Assembly (NCBI RefSeq): GCF_903643065.1
Contig: NZ_CAHJWX010000127.1
Span: forward strand, 1 to 6,168
Length of the DNA stretch: 6,168 bases
DNA from: Sphingomonas bacterium
GTDB taxonomy: Bacteria > Pseudomonadota > Alphaproteobacteria > Sphingomonadales > Sphingomonadaceae
Direction of reading: 5' to 3'
Below, in pieces: positions 1-5,435 of the stretch. Positions within the stretch are counted from its first letter, which is position 1, and each line of letters starts with the position of its first letter. Under the pieces are notes generated by a model, which was not told where the DNA came from, did not search any database, and was given only the letters and a program-made list of their open reading frames with translations. The position numbers were made by a program, and so were the translations under genes.

Positions 1-409
1 CCGCCACCGCCAGGATCGCCGCCGCCAGCAGCCCGGCATTGGTCGCGCCCGCGCGGCCGATCGCCAGCGTCCCCACCGGGACGCCACCCGGCATCTGCAC
101 GATCGACAAGAGGCTATCCATGCCGCTCAGCGCCTTGGATTCGACCGGCACGCCCAGCACCGGCAGCCAGGTCATCGCCGCCGCCATCCCCGGCAGGTGC
201 GCCGCCCCGCCCGCGCCCGCGACGATCACCTTGAGTCCCCGCCCGGCGGCGGCGCTCGCATAATCGACCAGCCGCTGGGGGGTCCGATGCGCGGACACGA
301 TGCGCGTCTCATGCGGCACGTCCAGCGCCGTCAGCACGTCGGCGGCATGGCGCATCGTCTCCCAATCGGAGGTCGAGCCCATGATGATGCCGACGAGCGG
401 GTCAGTCAT
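1..409 (-). CDS. purE: PurE, N5-carboxyaminoimidazole ribonucleotide mutase (3' end cut by window edge)
   Basis: Cytosolic enzyme of purine biosynthesis that converts N5-CAIR to CAIR, after PurK. Translation from the ATG at 409 gives 136 residues with no stop; the family is usually about 160-165 aa, so only the last 25-30 residues lie off the window. Visible class I signatures are GSTSDW at residues 11-16 (phosphate/substrate loop), SAHRTP at 39-44 with the catalytic His41, the [12 protein letters not shown] glycine-rich loop at 64-75, [20 protein letters not shown] at 88-107 and a conserved GTLAIG near 113-118. I chose this start because it sits directly before the family's typical hydrophobic strand (VGIIMGS). 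No Shine-Dalgarno lies close to it: the nearest AGGAG-like stretch on this strand is over 30 nt upstream, and no in-frame ATG, GTG or TTG lies between. It is separated from the upstream co-directional gene by a repeat-filled gap. Identification is firm. Confidence 0.96.
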   Translation of the reverse strand, partial: MTDPLVGIIMGSTSDWETMRHAADVLTALDVPHETRIVSAHRTPQRLVDYASAAAGRGLKVIVAGAGGAAHLPGMAAAMTWLPVLGVPVESKALSGMDSLLSIVQMPGGVPVGTLAIGRAGATNAGLLAAAILAVA

Positions 410-455
410 GAGTGCGGGGTAGCGGGTCGGGGCGACGGCGACAACGTTCTCCTGT

Positions 456-588
456 TCCTCCCCGGAACGGGGAGGGGGACCGCCGCGCGAAGCGCGGTGG
501 TGGAGGGGGCGCCGATCCAGCCGCCGCACCCGGTCCAGCCCCCTCCGTCACGCCCTGCGGGCGCGCCACCTCCCCGTGCCGGGGAGGA
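456..588. repeat. Inverted, hairpin-rich intergenic repeat (REP/BIME-like)
   Basis: Two similar arms face each other. The left arm is about 457-509 and the right arm about 540-587, with a spacer of about 30 bp. Each outer end is the same 8-bp stem (CCTCCCCG/CGGGGAGG) with a 3-nt loop: 457-464/468-475 with loop GAA, and 569-576/580-587 with loop TGC. Inside the left arm is a second stem at 479-488/492-501 (loop GAA, one G-T pair). Inside the right arm is a shorter stem at 551-555/559-563. The reverse complement of the right arm reads like the left arm with scattered substitutions, as in paired REP/BIME elements. It begins 7 bp past the stop of the 596-1261 gene and fills most of the gap to purE. 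Similar GC-rich palindromes are, from memory, common between sphingomonad genes. It could also attenuate transcription between the two genes. Confidence 0.75.
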
Positions 589-595
589 ATAAGCG

Positions 596-1261
596 TCAGT
601 GCGCCGGATGCGCGTCGGTGAACCGCGTCCGGCTGGTGAGCGCGCCCGACTTGCCCATCATCGAGCCTTCGAACCGCGTATTGATGTCGGTCGGGAAGAC
701 GCGGCCGTCGGCAAGCGGCGCATAGGCGCTAGTGACCGCGAACCGCTCGACCTTGGCGACCAGCATCATCCGGAACGAGGCGGTGGAGGCGAAGCGGACG
801 CGCGCGATATACGGCTGGCCCGTCGCGGTCGCGACCTCTGCATCGGCCTGGCACTGCGCCGACGCGTCGTGGCTGCCGATCTTGACCGTGCCCGGCGGCA
901 AGTGGGCGAAATGATACACGACCGCGCCGTTCGGCCCGGCGACGCGGGTCGCGGGCGCGCCGAACCATTTGGCGTTTTCGGTATAGGACGGCGTGGGCGT
1001 CCTGTTCTTGGCGGCCTGCGCCAGCTGCTTGGGGCTGGGCGGCTTGCCGTCGACGCTCTGCAGCGTGAAATGCCCTTGACCGTCATGGCGCGTCACCGTG
1101 TCGTGCGCGGCGTTGCCGGTGCTCTCGAAATGGCTGGTCGCGACATACGCCACGTCGGTCGTGCGCGTCGCGCGCATGCCGGCGAGCAGCTGGTCCTGCA
1201 ACGGATCGGCCAGCGCGGGCGAGGAGAGCGCGACGGCGGCGAGGATAAGGTGGATGCGCAT
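596..1261 (-). CDS. Uncharacterised exported (periplasmic) protein, translationally coupled to gpmA
   Basis: A 221-aa protein that I cannot assign to a named family. Residues 1-18 are a Sec signal peptide: Arg2, a hydrophobic core LILAAVALSS, then a signal peptidase I site ALA|DP. There is no lipobox, so a soluble periplasmic product is expected. The mature part looks rich in short beta strands (YIARVRFAST at 151-160, MMLVAKVERFAV at 165-176, DINTRFEG at 192-199) and has one cysteine (Cys137), so no internal disulfide is possible. This pattern could fit a LolA/LolB-like half-barrel, but that is a guess from strand pattern only. The ATG at 1261 overlaps the gpmA stop by one base (TGATG), which suggests reinitiation coupling. 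Longer upstream starts to 1471 were rejected because they would lie inside gpmA and hide the signal peptide. The stop is 7 bp from the palindromic repeat. Confidence 0.85.
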   Translation of the reverse strand: MRIHLILAAVALSSPALADPLQDQLLAGMRATRTTDVAYVATSHFESTGNAAHDTVTRHDGQGHFTLQSVDGKPPSPKQLAQAAKNRTPTPSYTENAKWFGAPATRVAGPNGAVVYHFAHLPPGTVKIGSHDASAQCQADAEVATATGQPYIARVRFASTASFRMMLVAKVERFAVTSAYAPLADGRVFPTDINTRFEGSMMGKSGALTSRTRFTDAHPAH

Positions 1262-1947
1262 CAGCGCTCGCTGAGATAATAGCGGTCGGTCGCGAACAGC
1301 GCGTGGTCCAGCTCGTACACGATCGGCTGACCGGTCGGGATCTCCAGCCCGGTGATTTCGTCGTCGGGGATGTTGCTCAGATGCTTGACGAGCGCGCGTA
1401 GCGAATTGCCGTGCGCGGAGATCAGCACGCGCGCGCCGCCTTGCAGCGCCGGTGCGATCCGGCCCTCCCAATAGGGCAGCACGCGCGCGATCGTGTCCTT
1501 GAGGCTCTCGGTCGCCGGCACGTCGACCCCGGCATAGCGGCGGTCGTTGGCGAGGTCATAGTCGCTGCCCGCGTCCTGCGCGGGCGGCGGCACGTCGAAC
1601 GAGCGGCGCCAGACCTTGACCTGGTCCTCGCCGTGCCGCGCCGCCGTCTCCGCCTTGTCGAGCCCGGTCAGCCCGCCGTAATGCCGCTCGTTCAGCCGCC
1701 AATGCTTCTCCGTCGGCAGCCATAGCCGCCCCATCGCCTCCAGCGCCAGGTTGAGCGTCTTGATCGCGCGGGTCTGGAGCGAGGTGAAGGTCAGGTCGAA
1801 GTCCAGTCCCTTCGCCGCCATCAGCTGCCCCGCCGCGCGTGCCTCCGCCGCGCCCTGTTCGGTCACGTCGACGTCCCACCAGCCGGTAAAGCGGTTCTCG
1901 AGGTTCCAGGCGGACTGGCCATGGCGGATGAGGACGAGGCTGGGCAT
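1261..1947 (-). CDS. gpmA: 2,3-bisphosphoglycerate-dependent phosphoglycerate mutase
   Basis: Cytosolic glycolytic/gluconeogenic enzyme that interconverts 3- and 2-phosphoglycerate through a phosphohistidine. The 228-aa product begins [18 protein letters not shown] at 8-10 supplies His9, the phosphorylated residue. [10 protein letters not shown] at 18-27, [10 protein letters not shown] at 55-64 (Arg60), [12 protein letters not shown] at 85-96 (Glu87, proton donor/acceptor region), VWRRSFD at 112-118 and [14 protein letters not shown] at 177-190 (second catalytic His179) are all intact. C-terminal [11 protein letters not shown] also matches. E. coli GpmA is about 250 aa; the difference is mainly the flexible C-terminal tail, which is missing here as in many alphaproteobacterial versions. 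The start is supported by AAGGAG at 1953-1958, 5 nt upstream. It is divergent from the 2016 hydrolase gene across 68 bp and overlaps the start of the next gene. Confidence 0.98.
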   Translation of the reverse strand: MPSLVLIRHGQSAWNLENRFTGWWDVDVTEQGAAEARAAGQLMAAKGLDFDLTFTSLQTRAIKTLNLALEAMGRLWLPTEKHWRLNERHYGGLTGLDKAETAARHGEDQVKVWRRSFDVPPPAQDAGSDYDLANDRRYAGVDVPATESLKDTIARVLPYWEGRIAPALQGGARVLISAHGNSLRALVKHLSNIPDDEITGLEIPTGQPIVYELDHALFATDRYYLSER

Positions 1948-1952
1948 CGGTG

Positions 1953-1958
1953 CTCCTT
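1953..1958 (-). promoter_or_regulatory. Ribosome binding site of gpmA
   Basis: On the minus strand this reads AAGGAG, 5 nt before the ATG at 1947. It fixes that start against longer in-frame readings that extend to 2106 inside the divergent gene. Confidence 0.85.
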
Positions 1959-1975
1959 GCGAGGGGACCGGCAGG

Positions 1976-2003
1976 GTTCTAGCGCAACGGCGACGCGGAA
2001 CAA
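1976..2003 (-). promoter_or_regulatory. Candidate sigma70-type promoter for gpmA
   Basis: On the minus strand, TTGTTC (2003-1998) is followed after 16 nt by TAGAAC (1981-1976). The -10 matches four of six consensus bases and the -35 only three. It lies in the 68-bp divergent gap and would give a leader of about 20-30 nt. Its -35 box overlaps the ribosome binding site of the divergent gene. Weak, by-eye prediction. Confidence 0.3.
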
Positions 2004-2007
2004 GGAG
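2002..2007 (+). promoter_or_regulatory. Ribosome binding site of the dienelactone hydrolase family gene
   Basis: AAGGAG, 8 nt before the ATG at 2016. It confirms this start for the downstream hydrolase. Confidence 0.85.
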
Positions 2008-2015
2008 AGCGGGCC

Positions 2016-2738
2016 ATGACGATCGTGCGGCAGACGATGGTGTATGACGGCCCCGGCGGCCCGTTCGAGGGCGTGATCGCCTATGAGGACGAAGTCGAGA
2101 CGCCACGCCCCGGCGTGCTGGTCGTCCCCAACGTGCTGGGGCAAAAGGAGGCGGACAACCGCAAGGCGGAGGATCTGGCGCGGCTGGGCTATGTCGGTTT
2201 CGCCTGCGACGTGTTCGGCCAGGGCAAGCGCAAGACCCGCGAGTCGGAGAACGCGGCCGAATATATCAACGCGCTCCAGGCCGACCGGCCGCTGCTGCGC
2301 GACCGGCTCGCCGTTAGCCTGCGCGTGCTCCAGGACCACCGCCAGGTCGATGCGGCGAAATGCGCCGCGATCGGCTTCTGCTTCGGCGGCAAGTCGGTGC
2401 TCGACATGGCGCGATCGGGGCAGGACGTGCGGGGCGTGGTCAGCTTCCACGGCGTCTATGACGCGCCACCCTACCACACCGTCCAGCCGATCGCCGCCAA
2501 GGTGCTCGTCTGCCACGGCTGGGACGACCCGCTTGGGCCGCCCGACGCGGTGACGGCGCTCGCGGCCGAGCTGACGGCCGGGCAGGCGGACTGGCAGCTC
2601 CACGCCTATGGCCATGCGGGCCATGCCTTCACCGATGCCGACAACCGGGGCGGCCCACCCGGCTTCGGCTATGAGGAAAAGGCGGACCGCCGCAGTTGGG
2701 CGGCGATGCGCGCGTTCCTGGCAGAGCTGTTCACCTGA
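2016..2738 (+). CDS. Dienelactone hydrolase family protein
   Basis: A 240-aa alpha/beta hydrolase of the dienelactone hydrolase (DLH) family, predicted cytosolic (no signal peptide). The nucleophile elbow is GFCFGGKS at 120-127 with Cys122 in place of the usual serine, as in true DLHs. The rest of the triad is Asp170 or Asp171 in [10 protein letters not shown] (166-175) and His203 in GHAGHAFT (199-206). N-terminal [14 protein letters not shown] (30-43) is the family's first strand and oxyanion loop. The end [15 protein letters not shown] and the FLAELF helix at 234-239 are also typical. In classical carboxymuconate DLH a glutamate (Glu36) holds the cysteine inactive until substrate binds; here the corresponding position appears to be Asn39. 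The natural substrate may therefore not be dienelactone. No catechol-pathway genes are nearby, so I give no symbol. Start is set by AAGGAG at 2002-2007. It is convergent with the acetyltransferase gene. Confidence 0.92.
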   Translation: MTIVRQTMVYDGPGGPFEGVIAYEDEVETPRPGVLVVPNVLGQKEADNRKAEDLARLGYVGFACDVFGQGKRKTRESENAAEYINALQADRPLLRDRLAVSLRVLQDHRQVDAAKCAAIGFCFGGKSVLDMARSGQDVRGVVSFHGVYDAPPYHTVQPIAAKVLVCHGWDDPLGPPDAVTALAAELTAGQADWQLHAYGHAGHAFTDADNRGGPPGFGYEEKADRRSWAAMRAFLAELFT

Positions 2739-2769
2739 GCGAGGGGAGCGCGGCTCGGCGCCCTACCTC

Positions 2770-2851
2770 GTCGCCCCGGCCTTGAGCCGGGGCCGGGCTG
2801 TCCTCACCGACGCCGGACATGGCCCTGGCCCGGATCAGGTCCGGGCCGACG
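2770..2851. repeat. Inverted pair of a palindromic repeat in the convergent gap
   Basis: The left unit holds an 8-bp stem GCCCCGGC/GCCGGGGC (2773-2780/2786-2793, loop CTTGA). The right unit holds an 8-bp stem GGCCCGGA/TCCGGGCC (2827-2834/2840-2847, loop TCAGG). The reverse complement of the right unit, starting CGTCGGCCCGGACCTGA, aligns with the left unit, starting CGTCGCCCCGGCCTTGA, so the two are diverged copies in opposite orientation. A further partial copy lies at 6051-6068, sharing the 11-mer CCCGGCCTTGA. Such elements often sit between convergent genes and may help stop transcription. Confidence 0.65.
2773..2793 (+). terminator. Hairpin downstream of the hydrolase gene, possible terminator
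   Basis: Perfect 8-bp GC stem with a 5-nt loop, starting 34 bp after the hydrolase stop. There is no T tract, so intrinsic termination is uncertain. It is also the left half of the inverted repeat pair. Confidence 0.4.
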
Positions 2852-2873
2852 ATGATCGAAGTCGATCATCGTC
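2848..2873 (-). terminator. Perfect 12-bp hairpin just after the acetyltransferase stop
   Basis: GACGATGATCGA and its exact reverse complement are separated by only 2 nt (AG). The hairpin begins 5 bp past the TAG stop at 2879 on the minus strand and abuts the 2827-2847 stem. Position suggests a transcript-end structure for the minus-strand cluster, or a bidirectional terminator in the convergent gap. It lacks a T-rich tail on either strand. Its lower GC sets it apart from the neighbouring repeat. Confidence 0.5.
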
Positions 2874-2878
2874 CGCAG

Positions 2879-3334
2879 CTACAGCACCAGCGTCATGAAC
2901 CGGTTGTGCGGGCTCGGCGGGTAGCCGCCGAACACCGGCCCGTCGACGAAGCCCGTCGCCTCGTACAGCCGGTTGGCGGCATCGAACATCGGGTGCGTGC
3001 CCGTCTCCAGGCTGACCCGCGTCGCCCCGGCGGCGTGTGCGGTCTCGATCAGGTGCGTCAGCAGCGCCCGTGCCACGCCGCGGCGCAAGGCGGCGGGCGC
3101 GGTACGCATCGATTTCACCTCGACATGGCCCGGCTCGATCGTCCGCAGCGCCGCCATGCCGAGCAGCGTCTCGCCGTCCCACGCCGTCCAGAAGCGGACA
3201 TCGTCCGCGCCCAGCGCCGTCACGTCGAGCGCGTGCCGGAACTCGGTCGGGGCCGTCGCCCGCGCTTGCGTCAGATGATGCAAGAGCAGCGCCTGCACGT
3301 CGGGATGGTCGAGGCCGCCGCTCCGGATGTCCAT
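2879..3334 (-). CDS. GNAT family N-acetyltransferase
   Basis: A 151-aa single-domain acetyl-CoA-dependent N-acetyltransferase, predicted cytosolic. The acetyl-CoA-binding motif A is visible: the strand HVEVKSMRTAP (70-80) is followed by the pyrophosphate loop LRRGVARALL (83-92, the R/Q-x-x-G-x-G/A pattern) and helix THLIETAHAAG. The next strand VSLETG (107-112) and the FDAANRLYEATGF segment (117-129) are the usual motif B. The YPPSPHNRFMTLVL end is a typical closing strand. The acceptor substrate cannot be read from sequence. The ATG at 3334 follows GAGGAG (3347-3342) by 7 nt, and this ribosome binding site overlaps the stop codon of the upstream M14 peptidase gene; the intergenic gap is only 11 bp. 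Cotranscription and coupling are therefore likely. It may modify an amine or amino acid released by the peptidase, but that is speculation. Confidence 0.93.
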   Translation of the reverse strand: MDIRSGGLDHPDVQALLLHHLTQARATAPTEFRHALDVTALGADDVRFWTAWDGETLLGMAALRTIEPGHVEVKSMRTAPAALRRGVARALLTHLIETAHAAGATRVSLETGTHPMFDAANRLYEATGFVDGPVFGGYPPSPHNRFMTLVL

Positions 3335-3341
3335 CGGCGTG

Positions 3342-3347
3342 CTCCTC
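3342..3347 (-). promoter_or_regulatory. Ribosome binding site of the GNAT gene, overlapping the M14 stop codon
   Basis: Minus-strand GAGGAG, 7 nt before the ATG at 3334. It shares two bases with the TGA stop (3348-3346) of the preceding gene, so ribosomes finishing the peptidase end on this site. Confidence 0.8.
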
Positions 3348-4455
3348 AGATCGTATCGATCATCCCCGCCAGCACCTCCAGGCAGGCGATACCCAGCCGG
3401 CGCGAGCGCTCGGGCGACCAGCCGTGGACGGGATCGGGGTTGGGATCGTGATCCTTGAACGGCATCTCCAGCGTCACCGACACCGCGCCGAAGCGTTCTG
3501 CCAGCTGATTGGTGGACATGGACAGGTTGGCGCGTCCGGCGCTCGCCTTTTCATAGCCGCGCCCGACCTGGAAGTCGGGCGTGTGCGCCGCCAGCCGGTC
3601 CCCGAACGCGTAGAATTTGGCGCCGTGATCCGCGTTCCAGGATGGGATGCCCTCATAGCCGGCGATGAAATTGGCCGGGATCGCCTCGTCGCCATGGACG
3701 TCGATCGCGAAGTGCACGCCCGTCTCGTCCATCGCATCGCGCACGCACAGCACCTCTGGCGAGCGCTCGGCCGTCGGCGCGTGCCATTCGCGGTTGAGGT
3801 TGACGCCCGCCGCGTTGGTGCGCAGATGTCCGCGCCGGGTGCCGTCGGGGTTCATGTTGGGCACCACGTGCACCGTCGCCGCCGTCAGCAACGGCGCGGC
3901 GGCGTCGCTGGTCAGCCAGGCGAGCGCGCCCTCCATCCACCATTCGGCCATCGGCTCGCCCGGATGCTGGCGCCCGTAGAGCCACACCTGCCTGGCTCCC
4001 GTGCCCAGCCGCAGGTAATCGATCGCCTGCCCGTCCAGGCTGCGCCCCAACTCGCGATGCGTGACGCCGGGCGACGCTGCCGTCCGCGCGACCAGCGCGT
4101 CGTGGCGGTCCATCGGAAACGGCGCGAAATAGGCGAACCAGGCGAGTTCGGTGTCGAAGGTCCACCGCCATTCGAGCACGCCGTCCACGTAGCGCGTGTC
4201 GGCCATGACCCAGGTCTCGCGATCGGTACTCGCGCGCGTGCGATAACCGGGCCAGCCGAACGGATAGGCGGAACCGCCGCTGTTCAGCATCCGCAACGTC
4301 AGCGTCCGCCCACGCGCGCCGGCGACGCGGAAGTGAAACCATTGGTAGAAGTCGGACTGGTGATCGCGCTCGATCTCCAGGTCGACGCGGTCGCCCTCGA
4401 TCGCGACGACGCGGACGTTGCCGCTGTCAAAGGCGGCGTTGATGGATACGGTCAT
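3346..4455 (-). CDS. M14 family zinc carboxypeptidase, bacterial cytosolic-carboxypeptidase-like
   Basis: A 369-aa metallocarboxypeptidase with no signal peptide. Residues 1 to about 115 form an N-terminal beta-sandwich-like domain (FYQWFHFRVAGARGRTLTLRMLN at 36-58, then GYR, W and Y-rich strands), as found before the catalytic domain in cytosolic carboxypeptidases (CCP/Nna1 type). The M14 domain follows: RQHPGEPMAEW at 162-172 gives the HxxE zinc ligands His164 and Glu167. VPNMNPDG at 198-205 and GVNLNREW at 217-224 (Asn221, Arg222) bind substrate carboxylate. DVHGDE at 252-257 gives the third ligand His254, and VTLEMP at 327-332 gives the catalytic Glu330. All residues needed for activity are present. 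Eukaryotic relatives trim C-terminal glutamates; the bacterial substrate is not established. The ATG at 4455 lacks a clear ribosome binding site but overlaps a mini-ORF stop as ATGA. A longer reading to 4602 would overlap the lipoprotein gene and was rejected. Confidence 0.94.
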   Translation of the reverse strand: MTVSINAAFDSGNVRVVAIEGDRVDLEIERDHQSDFYQWFHFRVAGARGRTLTLRMLNSGGSAYPFGWPGYRTRASTDRETWVMADTRYVDGVLEWRWTFDTELAWFAYFAPFPMDRHDALVARTAASPGVTHRELGRSLDGQAIDYLRLGTGARQVWLYGRQHPGEPMAEWWMEGALAWLTSDAAAPLLTAATVHVVPNMNPDGTRRGHLRTNAAGVNLNREWHAPTAERSPEVLCVRDAMDETGVHFAIDVHGDEAIPANFIAGYEGIPSWNADHGAKFYAFGDRLAAHTPDFQVGRGYEKASAGRANLSMSTNQLAERFGAVSVTLEMPFKDHDPNPDPVHGWSPERSRRLGIACLEVLAGMIDTI

Positions 4456-4481
4456 GCGATCGGGAGGACGTGAGCGTTCAT
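4452..4481 (-). CDS. Possible 9-codon coupling mini-ORF (MNAHVLPIA)
   Basis: The minus-strand ATG at 4481 overlaps the lipoprotein stop as ATGA (4481-4478). The reading frame runs nine codons to a TGA that overlaps the M14 start as ATGA (4455-4452). It therefore exactly bridges the two genes. No Shine-Dalgarno precedes either ATG, so coupled reinitiation could be how the peptidase is translated. There is no evidence that the peptide itself has a function, and two ATGA overlaps can occur by chance in a 30-base stretch. Confidence 0.3.
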   Translation of the reverse strand: MNAHVLPIA

Positions 4482-5059
4482 GGCACGCTGATAGTGCGCC
4501 CTGACTCGCCCGGGAACCCCGTGAAGAGCGCCGATGCCAGCCGGTCGGCGAAGCCCTGCGCGGTGGCGCCGCGACGGCCCGGATCGTCCGTGCCGTTGGC
4601 ATGGCCTTCCCACACCGTCGCCTGATCGGCGCGCCGCTTGATCAGGACGCTGAGCTCGGTCTGCACCAGCGGCCCGCGACGGCCGCCGATCGGGAAGGAG
4701 ATGCCGCCGCCCAGACCCACGCCCGAGCGATAGCCCCCGGTCGAGCCGCCCGCGCCCAACCCGATCGACACGGGCGACCGCCGCCCGACATCGCGCTCGC
4801 GCTGGCGGATGTCGACTGTGGCGACGTACAGCGAGGCCGATCCGGCTGCGGCGGTGATATAGCCAGCCGCGATGAGCTGGCGCCCGACCGCGTCCTCGAA
4901 CGGGCCGCTCGACAGGCCATCCCGGCTCGGCTCCACGGCGATCGTGCCGCGCGGCACGCCGTCGGGCAGATGGTAGCGCAGCACCTCCGTCGGCGGCAGC
5001 GATCCGGTGGTGGCGCAGGCCGCGAGCAGGGCGAGCGGAGCGAGGGCGAGCGGTTTCAT
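4478..5059 (-). CDS. DUF4136-like lipoprotein with glycine-rich segment
   Basis: A 193-aa predicted lipoprotein. Residues 1-15 are a type II signal peptide ending in the lipobox LLAAC, with lipidation at Cys15; the +2 residue is Ala, so outer-membrane sorting by Lol is expected. The mature part resembles DUF4136-type proteins: a strand TIAVEP (39-44), a helix [14 protein letters not shown] (54-67), a strand [14 protein letters not shown] (75-88), a glycine-rich stretch at about 100-126 ([11 protein letters not shown], then GVGLGGG), and [22 protein letters not shown] (135-156), typical of the last strands, then a C-terminal helix. Function of this family is unknown. The ATG at 5059 is chosen because it puts the signal peptide at the N-terminus; no strong ribosome binding site is seen (upstream GGCGTACCTCC). 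It is the first gene of the minus-strand cluster with the M14 and GNAT genes, and is divergent from rpmJ across 127 bp. Confidence 0.88.
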   Translation of the reverse strand: MKPLALAPLALLAACATTGSLPPTEVLRYHLPDGVPRGTIAVEPSRDGLSSGPFEDAVGRQLIAAGYITAAAGSASLYVATVDIRQRERDVGRRSPVSIGLGAGGSTGGYRSGVGLGGGISFPIGGRRGPLVQTELSVLIKRRADQATVWEGHANGTDDPGRRGATAQGFADRLASALFTGFPGESGRTISVP

Positions 5060-5120
5060 GGAGGTACGCCTGACTGGGATGATATGGATGCGAACGCGCG
5101 GGCGGGGTTCCGGCTCCCCG

Positions 5121-5149
5121 TTGACTTCGCGGAGCCGCTTCCATAGGCG
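5121..5149 (+). promoter_or_regulatory. Candidate promoter for rpmJ
   Basis: TTGACT (5121-5126, five of six -35 consensus bases) is followed after 17 nt by TAGGCG (5144-5149), a poor -10. A start near 5156 would leave a leader of about 30 nt before the rpmJ ATG. It lies in the 127-bp divergent gap (5060-5186), in which I see no clear promoter for the opposite lipoprotein gene. Confidence 0.35.
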
Positions 5150-5186
5150 GGCGCGTCCAAGTTCCGGCCCGAAAAGACCCACATCC

Positions 5187-5312
5187 ATGAAGATCCGCAA
5201 CTCGCTGAAGTCGCTGAAGGACCGCCATCGCGACAACCGCGTCATTCGCCGTCGCGGCCGCACCTATGTCATCAACAAGACGCAGCGCCGGTTCAAGGCG
5301 CGCCAGGGCTAG
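5187..5312 (+). CDS. rpmJ: 50S ribosomal protein L36, zinc-free (C-minus/type B) form
   Basis: A 41-aa, highly basic protein of the large ribosomal subunit: [20 protein letters not shown] followed by [21 protein letters not shown]. The pattern K-x-R-x-S-L-K, R-x-R-G-x-x-Y-V-I-N-K and the R-x-K-A-R-Q-G end is characteristic of L36. The canonical zinc-binding L36 has cysteines and a histidine holding Zn; this protein has none, so it is the C-minus form (called YkgO or type B elsewhere). In many alphaproteobacteria it is the only L36, rather than a zinc-starvation paralogue. The gene stands alone, as is usual there, with a weak purine-rich stretch (GAAAAGA) about 10 nt before ATG. It is followed 9 bp later by a strong hairpin. 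Identification is firm despite the small size. Confidence 0.96.
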   Translation: MKIRNSLKSLKDRHRDNRVIRRRGRTYVINKTQRRFKARQG

Positions 5313-5321
5313 GCTGAGGCA

Positions 5322-5344
5322 GTGGATTAGCGCAGCTAATCCAC
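5322..5344 (+). terminator. Hairpin downstream of rpmJ, likely terminator
   Basis: A perfect 10-bp stem GTGGATTAGC/GCTAATCCAC with loop GCA begins 9 bp after the rpmJ stop. The sequence after it (GTCTAG) lacks a T run, so it may stop transcription weakly or only protect the 3' end. A second smaller stem, GGCGC/GCGCC (5369-5373/5377-5381, loop GAA) followed by GTTT, lies further on. Confidence 0.6.
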
Positions 5345-5435
5345 GTCTAGGCCGAAGCCGCGGCCGGGGGCGCGAAGCGCCGTTTGACGACACGGGATTT
5401 ACTCCCGTTTCGCGGCCTTGGCCTGGGATACGTGC

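Noticed and set aside
456..588. CRISPR array or tRNA-like structure in the purE gap
   Set aside because: There are only two inverted arms and no direct repeats with regular spacers. The stems do not form a cloverleaf.
39..592. Short plus-strand frames over purE and the repeat
   Set aside because: They are antisense to purE or run through the palindromic repeat, and have low-complexity products.
599..1279. Plus-strand frame of 226 codons opposite the exported protein gene
   Set aside because: No domain, Arg/Gly-rich. The minus-strand frame has a good signal peptide and is coupled to gpmA.
1863..2624. Minus-strand frame of 253 codons opposite the dienelactone hydrolase
   Set aside because: Antisense shadow of a gene with a clear Cys-Asp-His triad and its own ribosome binding site.
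3037..4473. Long open frame on the plus strand (478 codons) across the M14 and GNAT genes
   Set aside because: It is antisense to two genes with intact catalytic motifs. Its product is Arg/Pro/Ala-rich without a recognisable domain, as expected from a high-GC shadow frame.
5418..5435. TTG start adding six residues to the HAD protein
   Set aside because: TTG is a rarer start with no better ribosome binding site. The ATG at 5436 places motif I at the usual distance from the N-terminus.
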